Assembly: GCA_937899725.1 (NCBI GenBank)
Contig: CALCCA010000029.1
Coordinates: 1-52,369, forward strand
Reading direction: 5' to 3'
Origin: an uncultured Halomicronema sp.
GTDB lineage: Bacteria; Cyanobacteriota; Cyanobacteriia; Phormidesmidales; Phormidesmidaceae
DNA length: 52,369 nucleotides
Below the pieces are notes generated by a model that made no database searches, was not told where the DNA came from, and saw only the letters and a list, made by a program, of their open reading frames with translations. Within the stretch, counting starts at the first letter, position 1; the number at the start of each line of letters is the position of its first letter. This document shows, in pieces, positions 1 to 8,431 of this stretch. The position numbers were made by a program, and so were the translations under genes.

Positions 1-51
1 CAGCTTATCGGACGCCGCTACAATATGGCAAGAAACTTAGTTTCCAGAGTA

Positions 52-831
52 CTAAACGTACCGGGTCAAACTCACGCGGTAGCGTTCTTTTTTAGTGATC
101 ATGATGTCGCCAATTTCTAACCGGCCCTTACCGCGAATCGCCACGAGATCCCCCGCCTTTAAGGGATGACTGGCGTGTTTCATCGGCTTCCAGTTCACCC
201 GCACATCGCCAGTGTTGATCAGGGTCACCATCTTGCTGCGCGACATGCCAAACCCCGCCGAGGCAACCGCATCTAGCCGGAGTGAGGCTTCCACCGTGGT
301 CATTTCTTTTTTCTTTGGGGCGCGGATGCGCAGTTCGCTCCACTCGATTGGTCGGGTTTGCACCGGCACCGATCGCACTTGGTTCAGGCTCGCTGCCAAA
401 AACTCGACCAGTTCTGGCACGACGATCGCCTGAGCCCCGCGTTCCCCCAAAACGATAATGTCACCGACCTTGTCGCGCACAATGCCAGTGCCTAGCAGCG
501 AGCCCAAAAAGTCTCGATGGGTGGCCGTGTCGAACAAAAAATTGCCGGCAATTGAGAGTAACGTCAGGGGTATCTCCGTCGGCTCCAGCGGAATTTCGGT
601 GCGGGCGATCGCGGCCCGCTGCCGCTCGGCTTGGGGATAGCCGCCCCAGACGATGAGGTGCACCTCAGTCAACCGCTGAAAGATTTCCTGCGCCTCGGCG
701 AGCTCAGGTGGTGATAAAAAATCAGTCGTGATCACTTCCCAAGTGCGAATCGCTTGCTCAGCCTGGTCTAACACTCGCGTCAGCGCAGCGAGATTATCGA
801 CTGATTTCAACAGGGCTTCCTTGGGCAACAT
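52..831 (-). CDS. Photosystem II S4 domain protein (YlmH-like RNA-binding)
   Basis: Protein of about 259 residues. The C-terminal part (residues about 180-245) has the S4 RNA-binding pattern: SLRLDAVASAGFGMSRSKM, then INTGDVRVNWKP and LKAGDLVAIRGKGRLEIG. The N-terminal two thirds match the YlmH-like layout of the cyanobacterial and plastid family named photosystem II S4 domain protein. The family's exact role is not established; RNA binding is expected from the fold, and the link to PSII comes from family naming. I chose the ATG at 831, which gives MLPKEALL, because the 15 codons upstream look non-coding. It is divergent from psbQ with about 180 bp between them. Family assignment is good; function is uncertain. 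Confidence 0.85.
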   Translation of the reverse strand: MLPKEALLKSVDNLAALTRVLDQAEQAIRTWEVITTDFLSPPELAEAQEIFQRLTEVHLIVWGGYPQAERQRAAIARTEIPLEPTEIPLTLLSIAGNFLFDTATHRDFLGSLLGTGIVRDKVGDIIVLGERGAQAIVVPELVEFLAASLNQVRSVPVQTRPIEWSELRIRAPKKKEMTTVEASLRLDAVASAGFGMSRSKMVTLINTGDVRVNWKPMKHASHPLKAGDLVAIRGKGRLEIGDIMITKKERYRVSLTRYV

Positions 832-1013
832 CGCGGCGACAAATACCAACTTGCAACAGGTTTCTCTCTCCCTCATTGTGTCGCTAATTGCTCAGATTCA
901 ACATTTTCTTGCGGTGATCGGTCGCTTGGGCCACCGAGGAGAGCGGTAACATGAGAACAGAGCCCGCCAGCTCTACTCAGGTTTACGCAAGTTGCAGCGA
1001 GAGGATGAGCCTC

Positions 1014-1469
1014 ATGAAACGTTTTCGATTTCGATCACTCTTAGGATTATTGTTCGCGGTCGTTTTAGTGGGCCTCATGGGCTGCGGCGGCTCTAACGTT
1101 GCCGGGCCGACGACCTACTCCAGTGAGCAAATCGCTCAACTAGACATCTACACGCCGCGAGTGGCCGAACTGCGCGATCGCTTTCCTGAGTTGGAGGGGT
1201 ATCTGCAAAGTAAAGACTGGGTCAACATCAGCGCTTTTATCCACGGGCCGATGGGTGAGCTGCGAGCCAACCTGGGTCGGGTGACGGCGCGGTTGCTGCC
1301 CGCCGATGCCGAGCAGGCCCAGTTTTATGCCGCCGAGATTGGCACCCATCTCGAAAAGCTCGATGCCGCGGCCGCCGAGTACAACCAAATTGAAGCGGCC
1401 AAGCAATATCGTGAGGCGTTAGACGACTTTGATGCCTTCTTGGCGCTTGTGCCTGAGCCGTCGGTATAG
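1014..1469 (+). CDS. psbQ: Photosystem II lipoprotein PsbQ (CyanoQ)
   Basis: Extrinsic lumenal PSII subunit that stabilises the oxygen-evolving side. About 151 residues: a basic, hydrophobic signal followed by a lipobox around LMGCGG, so it should be lipid-anchored in the thylakoid membrane, as known for CyanoQ. The mature part is helical, starting with the YSSEQIAQLDIYTPRVAELR segment and ending with a run of short helices (AAEYNQIEAAKQYREALDDF), which fits the four-helix PsbQ bundle. The start at 1014 (MKRF) is preferred because GAGG at 1001-1004 lies about 9 nt upstream; the in-frame ATG at 1005 is too close to it. The oxidase gene follows after only 8 nt, which suggests cotranscription. 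Confidence 0.88.
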   Translation: MKRFRFRSLLGLLFAVVLVGLMGCGGSNVAGPTTYSSEQIAQLDIYTPRVAELRDRFPELEGYLQSKDWVNISAFIHGPMGELRANLGRVTARLLPADAEQAQFYAAEIGTHLEKLDAAAAEYNQIEAAKQYREALDDFDAFLALVPEPSV

Positions 1470-1477
1470 GTGCCATT

Positions 1478-2665
1478 GTGCGGATAGTGATCATTGGCTG
1501 TGGGGTCGTTGGGGCCGCGATCGCCTACGAACTCAGCCAAACCCCTCAATACTCGATCACCGTATTAGAAAAAACCATCCCGGCTCAGGGTGCCACCGGC
1601 GCAGCCCTGGGCATTGCCATGGGCGTGATCAGCCACAAGGTCAAAGGCCGCAATTGGCGACTGCGAGAAGCCAGCTTGAAACGGTATGCGGCGCTCTTGC
1701 CAGAACTGGCGGCGGTCACCGGTCAGCCGGTGCCCCACAACGCTCAGGGCATTTTGAGCCTGTGTTTTGAGGCGGCTGATTTGCCCCGATGGCAGTCACT
1801 GCAGGCGATTCGCCAGGATCAGGGCTGGCCCTTAGAGATTTGGCCCCCGGCGCAGGTGGCCACGGCCTGTCCTCATCTCAGGCTAGACACCGTGGTGGCA
1901 GGCATCTACTCGCCCCAAGATCTACAAATCGCGCCCAAAGCCCTGACCGCGGCGCTGATAGCGGGGGCACAGCAGCGGGGCGTGGCCCTGCAGGTGGCGT
2001 CGCCGGTGGTGGGGTTTGAGCGGCAGGGCGATCGCCTTGAGGCCGTGCAAACCGAGTCGGCCTGCTACGAAGCGGATTGGGTGATCGTGACGGCGGGCTT
2101 GGGCAGCGCCGACCTGACGCAGCAGTTGCAGGATCTGGGGGAACCGCTGCCATTGGTGCCGGTGTTGGGACAAGGCATTCGCGTGCGATCGCCCCAGCCC
2201 CTGGGCTTGGCCACCTTTCAACCGGTGATCAACGGCGATGATGTGCATTTGGTGCCGCTGGGCAAGCGTGAATACGGCGTTGCCGCCACGGTAGAATTCC
2301 CCGAAGATGGCAGCGTCATGCCACGACCCCAGGAAGCCGCCTTGGCCACCCTATGGCAGCAAGCGATCGCCTATTGCCCCCCTTTGCAAGAGTGTGAAAT
2401 TTTGGAGACTTGGTATGGTCTCAGGCCGCGACCGCAGGGGCAAGCAGCGCCCGTGATCAAACCATTGGCAGCAGGATCAAATGTCATTTTAGCGACTGGT
2501 CATTACCGCAATGGTGTGCTGTTGGCACCAGCAACGGCTCAAGCCGTCGTCGATTTACTCGCTGCCGAGTCTAGTTGCGACAAGGGCCAGTCATCAACGG
2601 CCTCTACTACCGATGCCCCCGCAAAAGGGCAATCACGGTCTGATCATCGACCGCATCAAAATTGA
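1478..2665 (+). CDS. FAD-dependent glycine-oxidase-like protein (ThiO/DAO family)
   Basis: A 395-residue flavoprotein of the D-amino-acid oxidase/glycine oxidase superfamily. The N-terminus has the dinucleotide fold IIGCGVVGAAIAYELS followed by the acidic strand end VLEK. The C-terminus has the family signature WYGLRPRPQGQAAPVI and ATGHYRNGVLLAPATA, typical of ThiO-like enzymes that oxidise glycine or another small amine to an imine, for example for thiamine thiazole synthesis. No thiG or thiS is nearby, so thiamine involvement is only an inference. It starts with GTG, 8 nt after psbQ. The last 25 residues or so are low-complexity (rich in S, T, K and Q) and run past the stop of the convergent phosphoribosyltransferase gene, overlapping it by 59 bp. 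Confidence 0.8.
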   Translation: MRIVIIGCGVVGAAIAYELSQTPQYSITVLEKTIPAQGATGAALGIAMGVISHKVKGRNWRLREASLKRYAALLPELAAVTGQPVPHNAQGILSLCFEAADLPRWQSLQAIRQDQGWPLEIWPPAQVATACPHLRLDTVVAGIYSPQDLQIAPKALTAALIAGAQQRGVALQVASPVVGFERQGDRLEAVQTESACYEADWVIVTAGLGSADLTQQLQDLGEPLPLVPVLGQGIRVRSPQPLGLATFQPVINGDDVHLVPLGKREYGVAATVEFPEDGSVMPRPQEAALATLWQQAIAYCPPLQECEILETWYGLRPRPQGQAAPVIKPLAAGSNVILATGHYRNGVLLAPATAQAVVDLLAAESSCDKGQSSTASTTDAPAKGQSRSDHRPHQN

Positions 2666-3248
2666 CGTACCACTGACTGATAGACCCCAGATTTGGCGGC
2701 GTCGTCAGGCAAACGGTGTGCTCCACCAAGCCTTGCAGAGTGGCCAGACTCTCGGCAGCGGCCACGGGTACCGCCACGGTAATCTGAGCGGGGTGGTAGG
2801 GCCGCAACGCGACAATCACCGCCTGCAGCGTCGCCCCCGTGGCCAGCCCGTCATCCACTAAAATAACGGGCTGATGCTTTAAGGCCGGCGGCGGGCGACC
2901 CGCCCGATACTGGCGATCGCGACGATGCAGTTCTTGCGTTTCCGCCTGAATGATGGCGTCCACTTGTGCCGGTGTGATCTCAAGGCGGCGAATCAGCGTT
3001 TTGTTGAGAATTTGCGTATCGGGCAGCGCGATCGCGCCCATCGCGAGTTCTGGCTGCGTCGGCACGCCCAGTTTACGCACCGGCCAAATGTCTAAGGGCC
3101 ACCCCAGCGCCTGAGCAATCACCGCGCCGACCGGCACGCCCCCGCGCGGCAGCGCGATCACCCAGCCGGGGCCTGCCCCAGCCACTGCCGAGAGCCGGTG
3201 CGCCAGCAATTCTCCGGCTTGGCGGCGATCGTAAAAGGTTGAAATCAT
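2607..3248 (-). CDS. Phosphoribosyltransferase family protein
   Basis: About 213 residues with the type I PRTase fold. The PRPP-binding loop is clear as VILVDDGLATGATL (around residues 130-143), and the N-terminal part has WVIALPRGGVPVGAVIAQAL, the hallmark of the stand-alone PRTase family often annotated as predicted phosphoribosyltransferase. The base or other acceptor substrate cannot be told from sequence. The ATG at 3248 is used; an in-frame GTG sits 6 nt upstream. Its 3' end overlaps the convergent FAD oxidase gene by 59 bp, so the two transcripts are antisense at their ends. Confidence 0.82.
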   Translation of the reverse strand: MISTFYDRRQAGELLAHRLSAVAGAGPGWVIALPRGGVPVGAVIAQALGWPLDIWPVRKLGVPTQPELAMGAIALPDTQILNKTLIRRLEITPAQVDAIIQAETQELHRRDRQYRAGRPPPALKHQPVILVDDGLATGATLQAVIVALRPYHPAQITVAVPVAAAESLATLQGLVEHTVCLTTPPNLGSISQWYVNFDAVDDQTVIALLRGHR

Positions 3249-3561
3249 GCACACCGCAAGGCGCTAAGTGCCGTCAGCCGTCAGCGGCTGGTAGGCCCAC
3301 AGTCTAGCACTGCCGCTCAATTGCCCTCGCCAGAGGAAACTGACAGGGGGCACCAATCACCGCTGTGAACGCCGCACCAGCTAGAGCATGTTTTTTGCCT
3401 AGGGCACGTTTTCTAGGGGCTGTCATCATCTAGGGCTAACGCTTCATCGCCAGCCTTAGCGACTGGCGGAGTGGGAAGGGCAAGCCTGACACTACTGCCT
3501 TTAGCGGCGAATTGATGACGCGCCGCAAAGTGGGAAAAACGTGTCGATTCCAACTCGCGCA
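3249..3561. other. Non-coding gap
   Basis: About 310 bp between the phosphoribosyltransferase and the small secreted protein gene. I see no convincing gene, RNA or strong hairpin. It must hold the upstream control region of the PRTase gene and the 3' end of the secreted-protein transcript. Confidence 0.4.
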
Positions 3562-3912
3562 CTAAAAATCGCTGCCCACGCCGACCGAAGTCGACCCCAT
3601 CGAATCAAAGACGGTGATACCCAGGGGCAAATCTAGTTCACCGTTCTCGTCGACGATATCATCGAAAATGCCGATGTCCGATAGTCCAGACGAATTGGAT
3701 GAATTGGGAGCTTCAAAGGTATTGATTTCCTCAGCGGCCGATTGATAAAGGTTGGGGTCAACCTCAACACTCATCCCGCGAGTCTCTAACGGGAGAAGCT
3801 GATTAGAAGCATCGCCAGGTTCTGCCGTGTCGGCAGCAGCGGGCAACGCCACGACGAAGAAAGACAAGAGCGATGCCGCTGACAGTGCCTGGCCCAATCG
3901 TAGAGTAGTCAT
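3562..3912 (-). CDS. Small acidic secreted protein, unknown function
   Basis: A 116-residue protein that I do not recognise. Residues 1-27 form a clear Sec signal peptide (MTTLRLGQ, hydrophobic SLLSFFVVALPAA), with a likely cleavage at the AAA/DT site. The mature part is short, acidic, and rich in Ser, Asn, Asp and Gly, with no cysteine pairs and no known motif; it ends in a glycine/valine/serine-rich tail. A good Shine-Dalgarno (GAGGTGA) precedes the ATG by 4 nt, which makes a real gene likely. It is transcribed alone, away from a 750 bp non-coding stretch that probably carries its promoter. Confidence 0.6.
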   Translation of the reverse strand: MTTLRLGQALSAASLLSFFVVALPAAADTAEPGDASNQLLPLETRGMSVEVDPNLYQSAAEEINTFEAPNSSNSSGLSDIGIFDDIVDENGELDLPLGITVFDSMGSTSVGVGSDF

Positions 3913-4663
3913 TTGCTCACCTCGTGAGAAGAAGAAAAGAACATGACCGCCATCCTCGTCATGGGAAGGCAGAGGGTGATTGCTAATTTAAGCCCTTGGA
4001 TCCCTTGACCACACCTATTCTTAGGTATAGCTGATACCGCTTTTGCCTGATTCAATCGTTGTCAAATCTTCGAAAATCCATCAGCAACTTAGGATCGGGT
4101 TACCTGCCTCGCGACCTATCCTCAATATCTTCTAAAAAACGTAGAACTGCGTAGGTGGTTGCACGGCTTCTTCACGGTGTAAAGTGCCATCGTCTACGAT
4201 TGTCTACTGCCGGTTTATGCGGTCACTGCATCGGCTGCCCCGATCTCGGGGCATACTGAAAACAGGTCACCAAAGTGTCGCCTGCGGGCGATTAGACGTT
4301 TTCGCCTCGGACTTTAAAACCTAGGCGAAAACGCTTTTGAGCAGTATCGCCCGACCGATATCGTCCCTGGCGAAACCATTGATGACTATGCCGCGTCATG
4401 TTCCGTAGAAACCCCTGGCCATAAGCATAATTAACGACTTAGAAAAATCTCAGTACTGAGCTGCTGATTTGGCAAACAGAATGAGTAACGAGATGGCTCG
4501 ACTGCTGACAGCATTGAGCGTCAATGAAGGCGATCTGGAGTTGACGCAATGCCTTTGTCAAAGTGTGTCATAACGACAAACTAAGGATGCTGAAGTCCGT
4601 GAAATCCAGGGTTAGAGTGCCGCTACCAGGTTGTTTTTGTCGAAAAGTGCGATCGCTGGAGTA
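3913..4663. other. Long divergent intergenic region with inverted repeat
   Basis: About 750 bp between two divergent genes for secreted proteins. It contains an 11-bp perfect inverted repeat (described separately at 4297-4333). The only candidate small ORF is 4481-4573 (+, 30 codons, MSNEMARLLTALSV...), which has no clear ribosome site and no recognisable family, so I do not call it a gene. The region probably holds two promoters; an untranslated RNA is possible but not shown. Confidence 0.4.
4297..4333. repeat. 11-bp inverted repeat, 15-nt spacer
   Basis: Arms CGTTTTCGCCT (4297-4307) and AGGCGAAAACG (4323-4333) are perfectly complementary, with a 15-nt AT-rich spacer. No gene ends on either side, so it is not a simple terminator of an annotated gene. 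It could be an operator, an RNA hairpin in a leader, or the end of an unannotated transcript. Confidence 0.6.
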
Positions 4664-5560
4664 ATGAGAAAACAAGCTATTCAGTTCAAAGCCATTTGGT
4701 TGATCAGCGCCGTTTGCAGTTGGGGAGTCGCCGCGATCACGGCCCTGCCATCGTCAGCTTCACCGCTTGCGGAAGCTCCGCTGGTTCCCGTCGACTTGGC
4801 TCAAACCCGGATCAGTCCGCCGGTGCCGCCGCTGCCCACCCCCCTGCCTGCGCCCCAAGCCCCCGCGATCGATGGCATTGTCGGTCTCTTGCCCGAACCC
4901 ACTGACGACATTGGCATCGGTCACCTCCGACCGCGAGACCTCTCATTTTTAAACAGTCCCGATTGGGCTGACAGTCCCTATCTAACGGCGAACTGGCTAC
5001 AGGCCGCGGCGATACCGATCTATATCGAGCCCAACGGCTCGCACTGGGGATGGATTGTTAATGGTTGGCTAGTGCCTAACGGTCAAACGCCCCTAGCTCT
5101 AGGTCGCGATGCCAGCTTTTCCATGCTGCAGACCTACTACGCCCTATTTTCTTTTCCCGTGACTGAAATTCGTCAGGATGGCTGGTTTCAATTTCAATAC
5201 ACGCCTGTCGGCAACGCCTGGGCGCATATCGACCATCTCAATCTGGGGAGCCTCGACCTAGCCGTCGAAACTTGGGAAAATCGATTTCTCGATATGGGCT
5301 GGGTGGAATATCGCCAGCACGGGCTATCGCAATCGCTGAACAGCGCACCCAATAGCAATTCCGGCAATATTTTGGGGCTGATTGGCCCCAACAGTTTCAT
5401 TGAGCCTTTGGCCTTCAACGGCGATTGGATGCAGGTGCGCGTGACCCAGCCCGCCGAAGGCTGTACCGTTTTGCCAGGAGCGGCCACCCAAGAAGGCTGG
5501 ATGCGGTGGCGCAATGATGATGATGGGTCGCTGGTGTGGTTTCCGCCTAAGGGCTGCTAA
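4664..5560 (+). CDS. Secreted protein with possible SH3-like segments, unknown function
   Basis: About 298 residues. The N-terminus is a signal peptide or anchor (MRKQAIQFKAIWLISAVCSW...), followed by a proline-rich linker (PPVPPLPTPLPAPQAPA, about residues 52-68). The rest is Trp- and Gly-rich beta-type sequence with segments such as AAIPIYIEPNGSHWGWIVNGW and LGLIGPNSFIEPLAFNGDWMQV, resembling bacterial SH3-like repeats, but I cannot match a named family. It ends with the conserved-looking SLVWFPPKGC, and two cysteines near the end may pair. The ATG at 4664 is preferred over a TTG at 4631. Likely exported to the periplasm or cell wall; function unknown. Confidence 0.6.
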   Translation: MRKQAIQFKAIWLISAVCSWGVAAITALPSSASPLAEAPLVPVDLAQTRISPPVPPLPTPLPAPQAPAIDGIVGLLPEPTDDIGIGHLRPRDLSFLNSPDWADSPYLTANWLQAAAIPIYIEPNGSHWGWIVNGWLVPNGQTPLALGRDASFSMLQTYYALFSFPVTEIRQDGWFQFQYTPVGNAWAHIDHLNLGSLDLAVETWENRFLDMGWVEYRQHGLSQSLNSAPNSNSGNILGLIGPNSFIEPLAFNGDWMQVRVTQPAEGCTVLPGAATQEGWMRWRNDDDGSLVWFPPKGC

Positions 5561-6000
5561 CTGAATGGGGGCGACGCGCATCGCGTCATTGCGGCCAGTC
5601 ACCGTCGCCCATCGCCCGATTGGGGGAAAAACCGTTAAGGAGCTGGCCAAGACCCAGACTTTCTACGACAAGTTCGGCCTTGATTTTAGGTGAATTTCGC
5701 CTTCAGGAAACGGCGATCGCCCCTCTAATACCAGTTCTCAGTGATCGGACTTCCGATGCAGTCTTGGAAACGCAGGGGAGCCAAGGAGCAGGGGAGCCAG
5801 ATCTGTAGCCTTATTTTAGAGAATCGGTATAACAGTGGCTGGGCAAACCGATTCAGCAGCCTTGCTAGTCACCTTTTTCGCATACTTTTTGGGGCAACGC
5901 CCTTCGAAACTGAGGCAATCTTCTCCAGTGAGGGTTTCCGGCCAAATAACACTGTGATAGCCTCCATCAGGTATGGCCTGTTTGGTTAGGGGGCGGCGGC
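5561..6000. other. Intergenic region with short repeat element
   Basis: The first 60 bp hold a weak GC-rich inverted repeat (GGGCGAC at 5569-5575 and GTCGCCC at 5604-5610) that may help end the upstream transcript. A repeat element with terminal inverted repeats occupies about 5728-5830. Short open frames here run through the repeat and look spurious. A purine-rich GGGGG tract sits 8-12 nt before the coaD GTG start and may act as its ribosome site. Confidence 0.45.
5728..5830. repeat. Short element with 11-bp terminal inverted repeats (copy A)
   Basis: The ends are ATACCAGTTCT (5728-5738) and AGAATCGGTAT (5820-5830), inverted copies with 2 mismatches, enclosing about 80 bp with no gene. The left end is identical to the inverted right end of the element at 43961-44102, and the right end resembles a motif at 51047-51065. 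It looks like a non-autonomous dispersed element of the kind common in cyanobacterial genomes. Confidence 0.5.
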
Positions 6001-6480
6001 GTGATTGCGATTTACCCAGGAAGCTTTGATCCCATCACTTTAGGGCATCTGGATATCATTACCCGTGGGAGCCGCCTGTTTGAGAAGGTGGTGGTGGTGG
6101 TCTCTTCCAACCCTCAAAAGAGTCCCTTGTTTACGGCTAAACAGCGCATTGAGCAGATTCAGGTCTCGGTCAATCACTTAAAAAATGTCGAAATCGACAG
6201 TTTTGAAGGGCTTACAGTAAGCTATGCAAGAATGAAGCAGGCTCAAGTTTTGCTACGGGGGCTGCGAGTCCTATCTGACTTTGAAAAAGAATTGCAGATG
6301 GCTCACACCAACAAGACCCTCGCCGCCGACTTAGAGACCGTTTTTTTGGCCACTTCAACCGAGTATGGCTTTTTAAGCAGTAGTCTGGTGAAAGAGATCG
6401 CCAAATATGGGGGACCAGTAGATCACCTGGTGCCCCAGCATGTTGCCCGGGACATATACCGATGCTACGACAAGACTTAA
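6001..6480 (+). CDS. coaD: Phosphopantetheine adenylyltransferase
   Basis: Fourth step of coenzyme A synthesis: transfer of AMP from ATP to 4'-phosphopantetheine, giving dephospho-CoA. At 159 residues it has the usual length. The nucleotidyltransferase motif is visible near the N-terminus ([16 protein letters not shown], with the T/HxGH-type GH), and the C-terminal ATP-binding stretch [20 protein letters not shown] matches the family's ISSTxVR region. It starts with GTG. The downstream coiled-coil gene begins just after it or overlaps it, and both are likely cotranscribed. Cytoplasmic enzyme; assignment secure. Confidence 0.96.
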   Translation: MIAIYPGSFDPITLGHLDIITRGSRLFEKVVVVVSSNPQKSPLFTAKQRIEQIQVSVNHLKNVEIDSFEGLTVSYARMKQAQVLLRGLRVLSDFEKELQMAHTNKTLAADLETVFLATSTEYGFLSSSLVKEIAKYGGPVDHLVPQHVARDIYRCYDKT

Positions 6481-6542
6481 CCCCAACCAATGCCGCCAAT
6501 GGCAGCGCTGCTGAGCGATCAGCGGTGGCTCATGAGGCACCG

Positions 6543-7229
6543 ATGAATACCAGTGAAACGGTAAAACGCCTGGATATTCAGCAGTCTTTAAACGTCTTGG
6601 AAGAGCTGATTTTAGAGAGTCCTCGGGTGCCGTTTTCTGGCCGCACGCTGATTGACGAGGACCAACTCTTAGAGCAGCTCGATCGGATCCGACTCAACCT
6701 GCCGACCGTTTTTCAAGAGGCGATGCAAATCGTGCAGCAGCGCGATCGCATCATCAGCGACGCCCAGCAATACGCTCAAGACATGATGGCAGCAGCTGAA
6801 CAAGAAGCGGCCCGCCGCCTCGACGATATGGGCATTGTGCAGCAGGCGGAACATCAGGCCCGGCAGGTCAAGCAGCAGCTTGAGCAAGATTGTGACGCGT
6901 TGCGATCGCAAACTCGCACGGAAATCGAGCAGTGGCAAACTGCGGCTGAGCAATATTGGGAAGAGACTCAACAGCAAACCGAATCCGAATGTCGCGTCCT
7001 GCGCCAGGATGCTGACGCCTATGCTGCAGAAGTGCTGCAGCGGATTGAGCATCAGTTAGCCGACATGATGCGGGTGGTGCGTAATGGCCGCACGGCGCTA
7101 CCCGCTCAGGCGACAGCGATCGAGGCGACTGTTCGCCCCCAAGAGACCACCAGTGCTAAACCCAAAGGCAATTCACTGTCGGCAGCATCGGATGCTTCTC
7201 GTCAGAGCAAACCCCGTCGCCCGCAGTAG
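6543..7229 (+). CDS. Coiled-coil protein next to coaD (DivIVA-like architecture)
   Basis: About 228 residues. After a short conserved N-terminal part (QQSLNVLEELILESPRVPF, then DEDQLLEQLDRIRLNLP) comes a long charged helical region, Gln/Glu/Ala-rich with heptads, roughly residues 60-190, and then a Ser/Lys/Pro-rich tail. The layout resembles DivIVA-type or ATP-synthase-b-like scaffold proteins that cyanobacterial genomes often carry directly after coaD. No catalytic motif. The ATG at 6543 has GAGG 5 nt upstream. An earlier ATG at 6462 would overlap coaD by 19 nt and add 27 residues of less convincing sequence. A structural or division-related role is only a guess. Confidence 0.7.
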   Translation: MNTSETVKRLDIQQSLNVLEELILESPRVPFSGRTLIDEDQLLEQLDRIRLNLPTVFQEAMQIVQQRDRIISDAQQYAQDMMAAAEQEAARRLDDMGIVQQAEHQARQVKQQLEQDCDALRSQTRTEIEQWQTAAEQYWEETQQQTESECRVLRQDADAYAAEVLQRIEHQLADMMRVVRNGRTALPAQATAIEATVRPQETTSAKPKGNSLSAASDASRQSKPRRPQ

Positions 7230-7384
7230 CGGCGGCTGAAGATCGCGGGTGATGAATTCACACCGCCCCGGGGGCGAGTGCTGTGCCGCTCCTTGCACTT
7301 TTCAGGGCTGCCCCATCCTCAATTCTGTGATGACAGTCATCGTGGGACGGCCGCAAACAACGTAAAGCTTTTCCAAGAGACCCC

Positions 7385-8017
7385 ATGCTGAGCTACTTAA
7401 AAGGCACTCTGGCCGACATTCAAAAGCAGGGCGGCCATCGAGTGATGCTGACGATGGACGTCAATCAGGTGGGTTATGACCTCCAAATTACCAGCCGCTT
7501 TTTGTCGGAGCTACCGCCCCTGGGGGAACCGCTGCAGGCGTTTTGTCATCTCCAGATTCGTGACGACCAACCAGTGATTTTCGGCTTTGCCAGCCGGTCG
7601 GAGCGAGATGTGTTTCGACAGTTAGTGAGCGTCAGTGGCATTGGCCCTCAAATGGCAATGGCGCTGCTCGATACGCTGGGGTTTCAAGAACTGATTCAGG
7701 CGGTGGTATCTGGTAACACGCGGCTGATCTCGCGCACCAAAGGGGTGGGCGCTAAAACAGCCGAGCGGCTGATCTTAGAATTGAAAACAAAGTTAGCAGA
7801 ATGGCGACAGCAGTCAGGGCTGACGCTGACGCCAGGCGGTGGCCCCATGGCCAATGTGCAAGAAGAGGTCGAAATGACTCTGCTGGCCTTGGGCTATACC
7901 AATGGTGAAATCATGCAAGCCTTGCAGGTCGTAGGGCGCAGCAGTACCTTGGCCAAGAACGACAACACAGAAGACTGGATTCGCGAAGCGATCGCCTGGT
8001 TGAGCCAATCTTCGTGA
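7385..8017 (+). CDS. ruvA: Holliday junction branch migration protein RuvA
   Basis: A 210-residue DNA-binding subunit of the RuvAB branch-migration complex, which tetramerises on Holliday junctions and recruits the RuvB helicase. The order fits: an N-terminal OB fold (MLSYLKGTLADIQ...), then two helix-hairpin-helix segments (VSGIGPQMAMALLDTLG and TKGVGAKTAERLILELK, about residues 78-130), then a linker and a C-terminal RuvB-contacting domain (EEVEMTLLALGYTNGEIMQAL). ruvB is not in this window. The next gene is rpsO after 99 bp. Confidence 0.95.
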   Translation: MLSYLKGTLADIQKQGGHRVMLTMDVNQVGYDLQITSRFLSELPPLGEPLQAFCHLQIRDDQPVIFGFASRSERDVFRQLVSVSGIGPQMAMALLDTLGFQELIQAVVSGNTRLISRTKGVGAKTAERLILELKTKLAEWRQQSGLTLTPGGGPMANVQEEVEMTLLALGYTNGEIMQALQVVGRSSTLAKNDNTEDWIREAIAWLSQSS

Positions 8018-8116
8018 CGGCAAATGGTGTGTACCCTAAGCAGCTATGTTATGCTGGATAACTCTGTGCATAAAATCTGCGCGCAAATATCTATCTGCTA
8101 AAGCACCTCGTACCCT

Positions 8117-8386
8117 ATGGCACTATTACAAGAACGCAAACAGGAACTGATCTCGGAATACCAGGTTCACGAGACCGATACTGGCTCCGCTGAAGTGCAA
8201 ATTGCCATGTTGACTGAGCGCATCAACAAACTCAGCCAGCACCTACAGGGCAATAAAAAGGATTATTCTTCTCGGCGGGGTCTCCTCAAAATGATTGGCC
8301 GCCGTAAGCGCTTGTTGTCTTACATCGCGAAGAAAGATGTCAACCACTACCGTGAACTCATCGGTCGTTTAGGCATCCGCCGCTAG
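8117..8386 (+). CDS. rpsO: 30S ribosomal protein S15
   Basis: 89 residues, the standard length. S15 binds the central domain of 16S rRNA early in small-subunit assembly and forms bridges to the 50S subunit. The family signature is present: [19 protein letters not shown], then the HL...[22 protein letters not shown] core and the C-terminal LGIRR. Immediately downstream is a short direct repeat (TAGGTATTAGC at 8385-8395 and 8399-8409). Assignment secure. Confidence 0.98.
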   Translation: MALLQERKQELISEYQVHETDTGSAEVQIAMLTERINKLSQHLQGNKKDYSSRRGLLKMIGRRKRLLSYIAKKDVNHYRELIGRLGIRR

Positions 8387-8431
8387 GTATTAGCGTTTAG
8401 GTATTAGCTTTGCTGATCATGGAGCGTTGCA

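Noticed and set aside
3472-3486. 15-nt sequence TGGGAAGGGCAAGCC repeated inverted at 10838-10852
   Set aside because: In about 52 kb read on both strands, one or more chance 15-nt matches are expected, and the surrounding bases do not match.
5620-5989. Two overlapping short frames before coaD
   Set aside because: Both run through the repeat element at 5728-5830 and have no family features.
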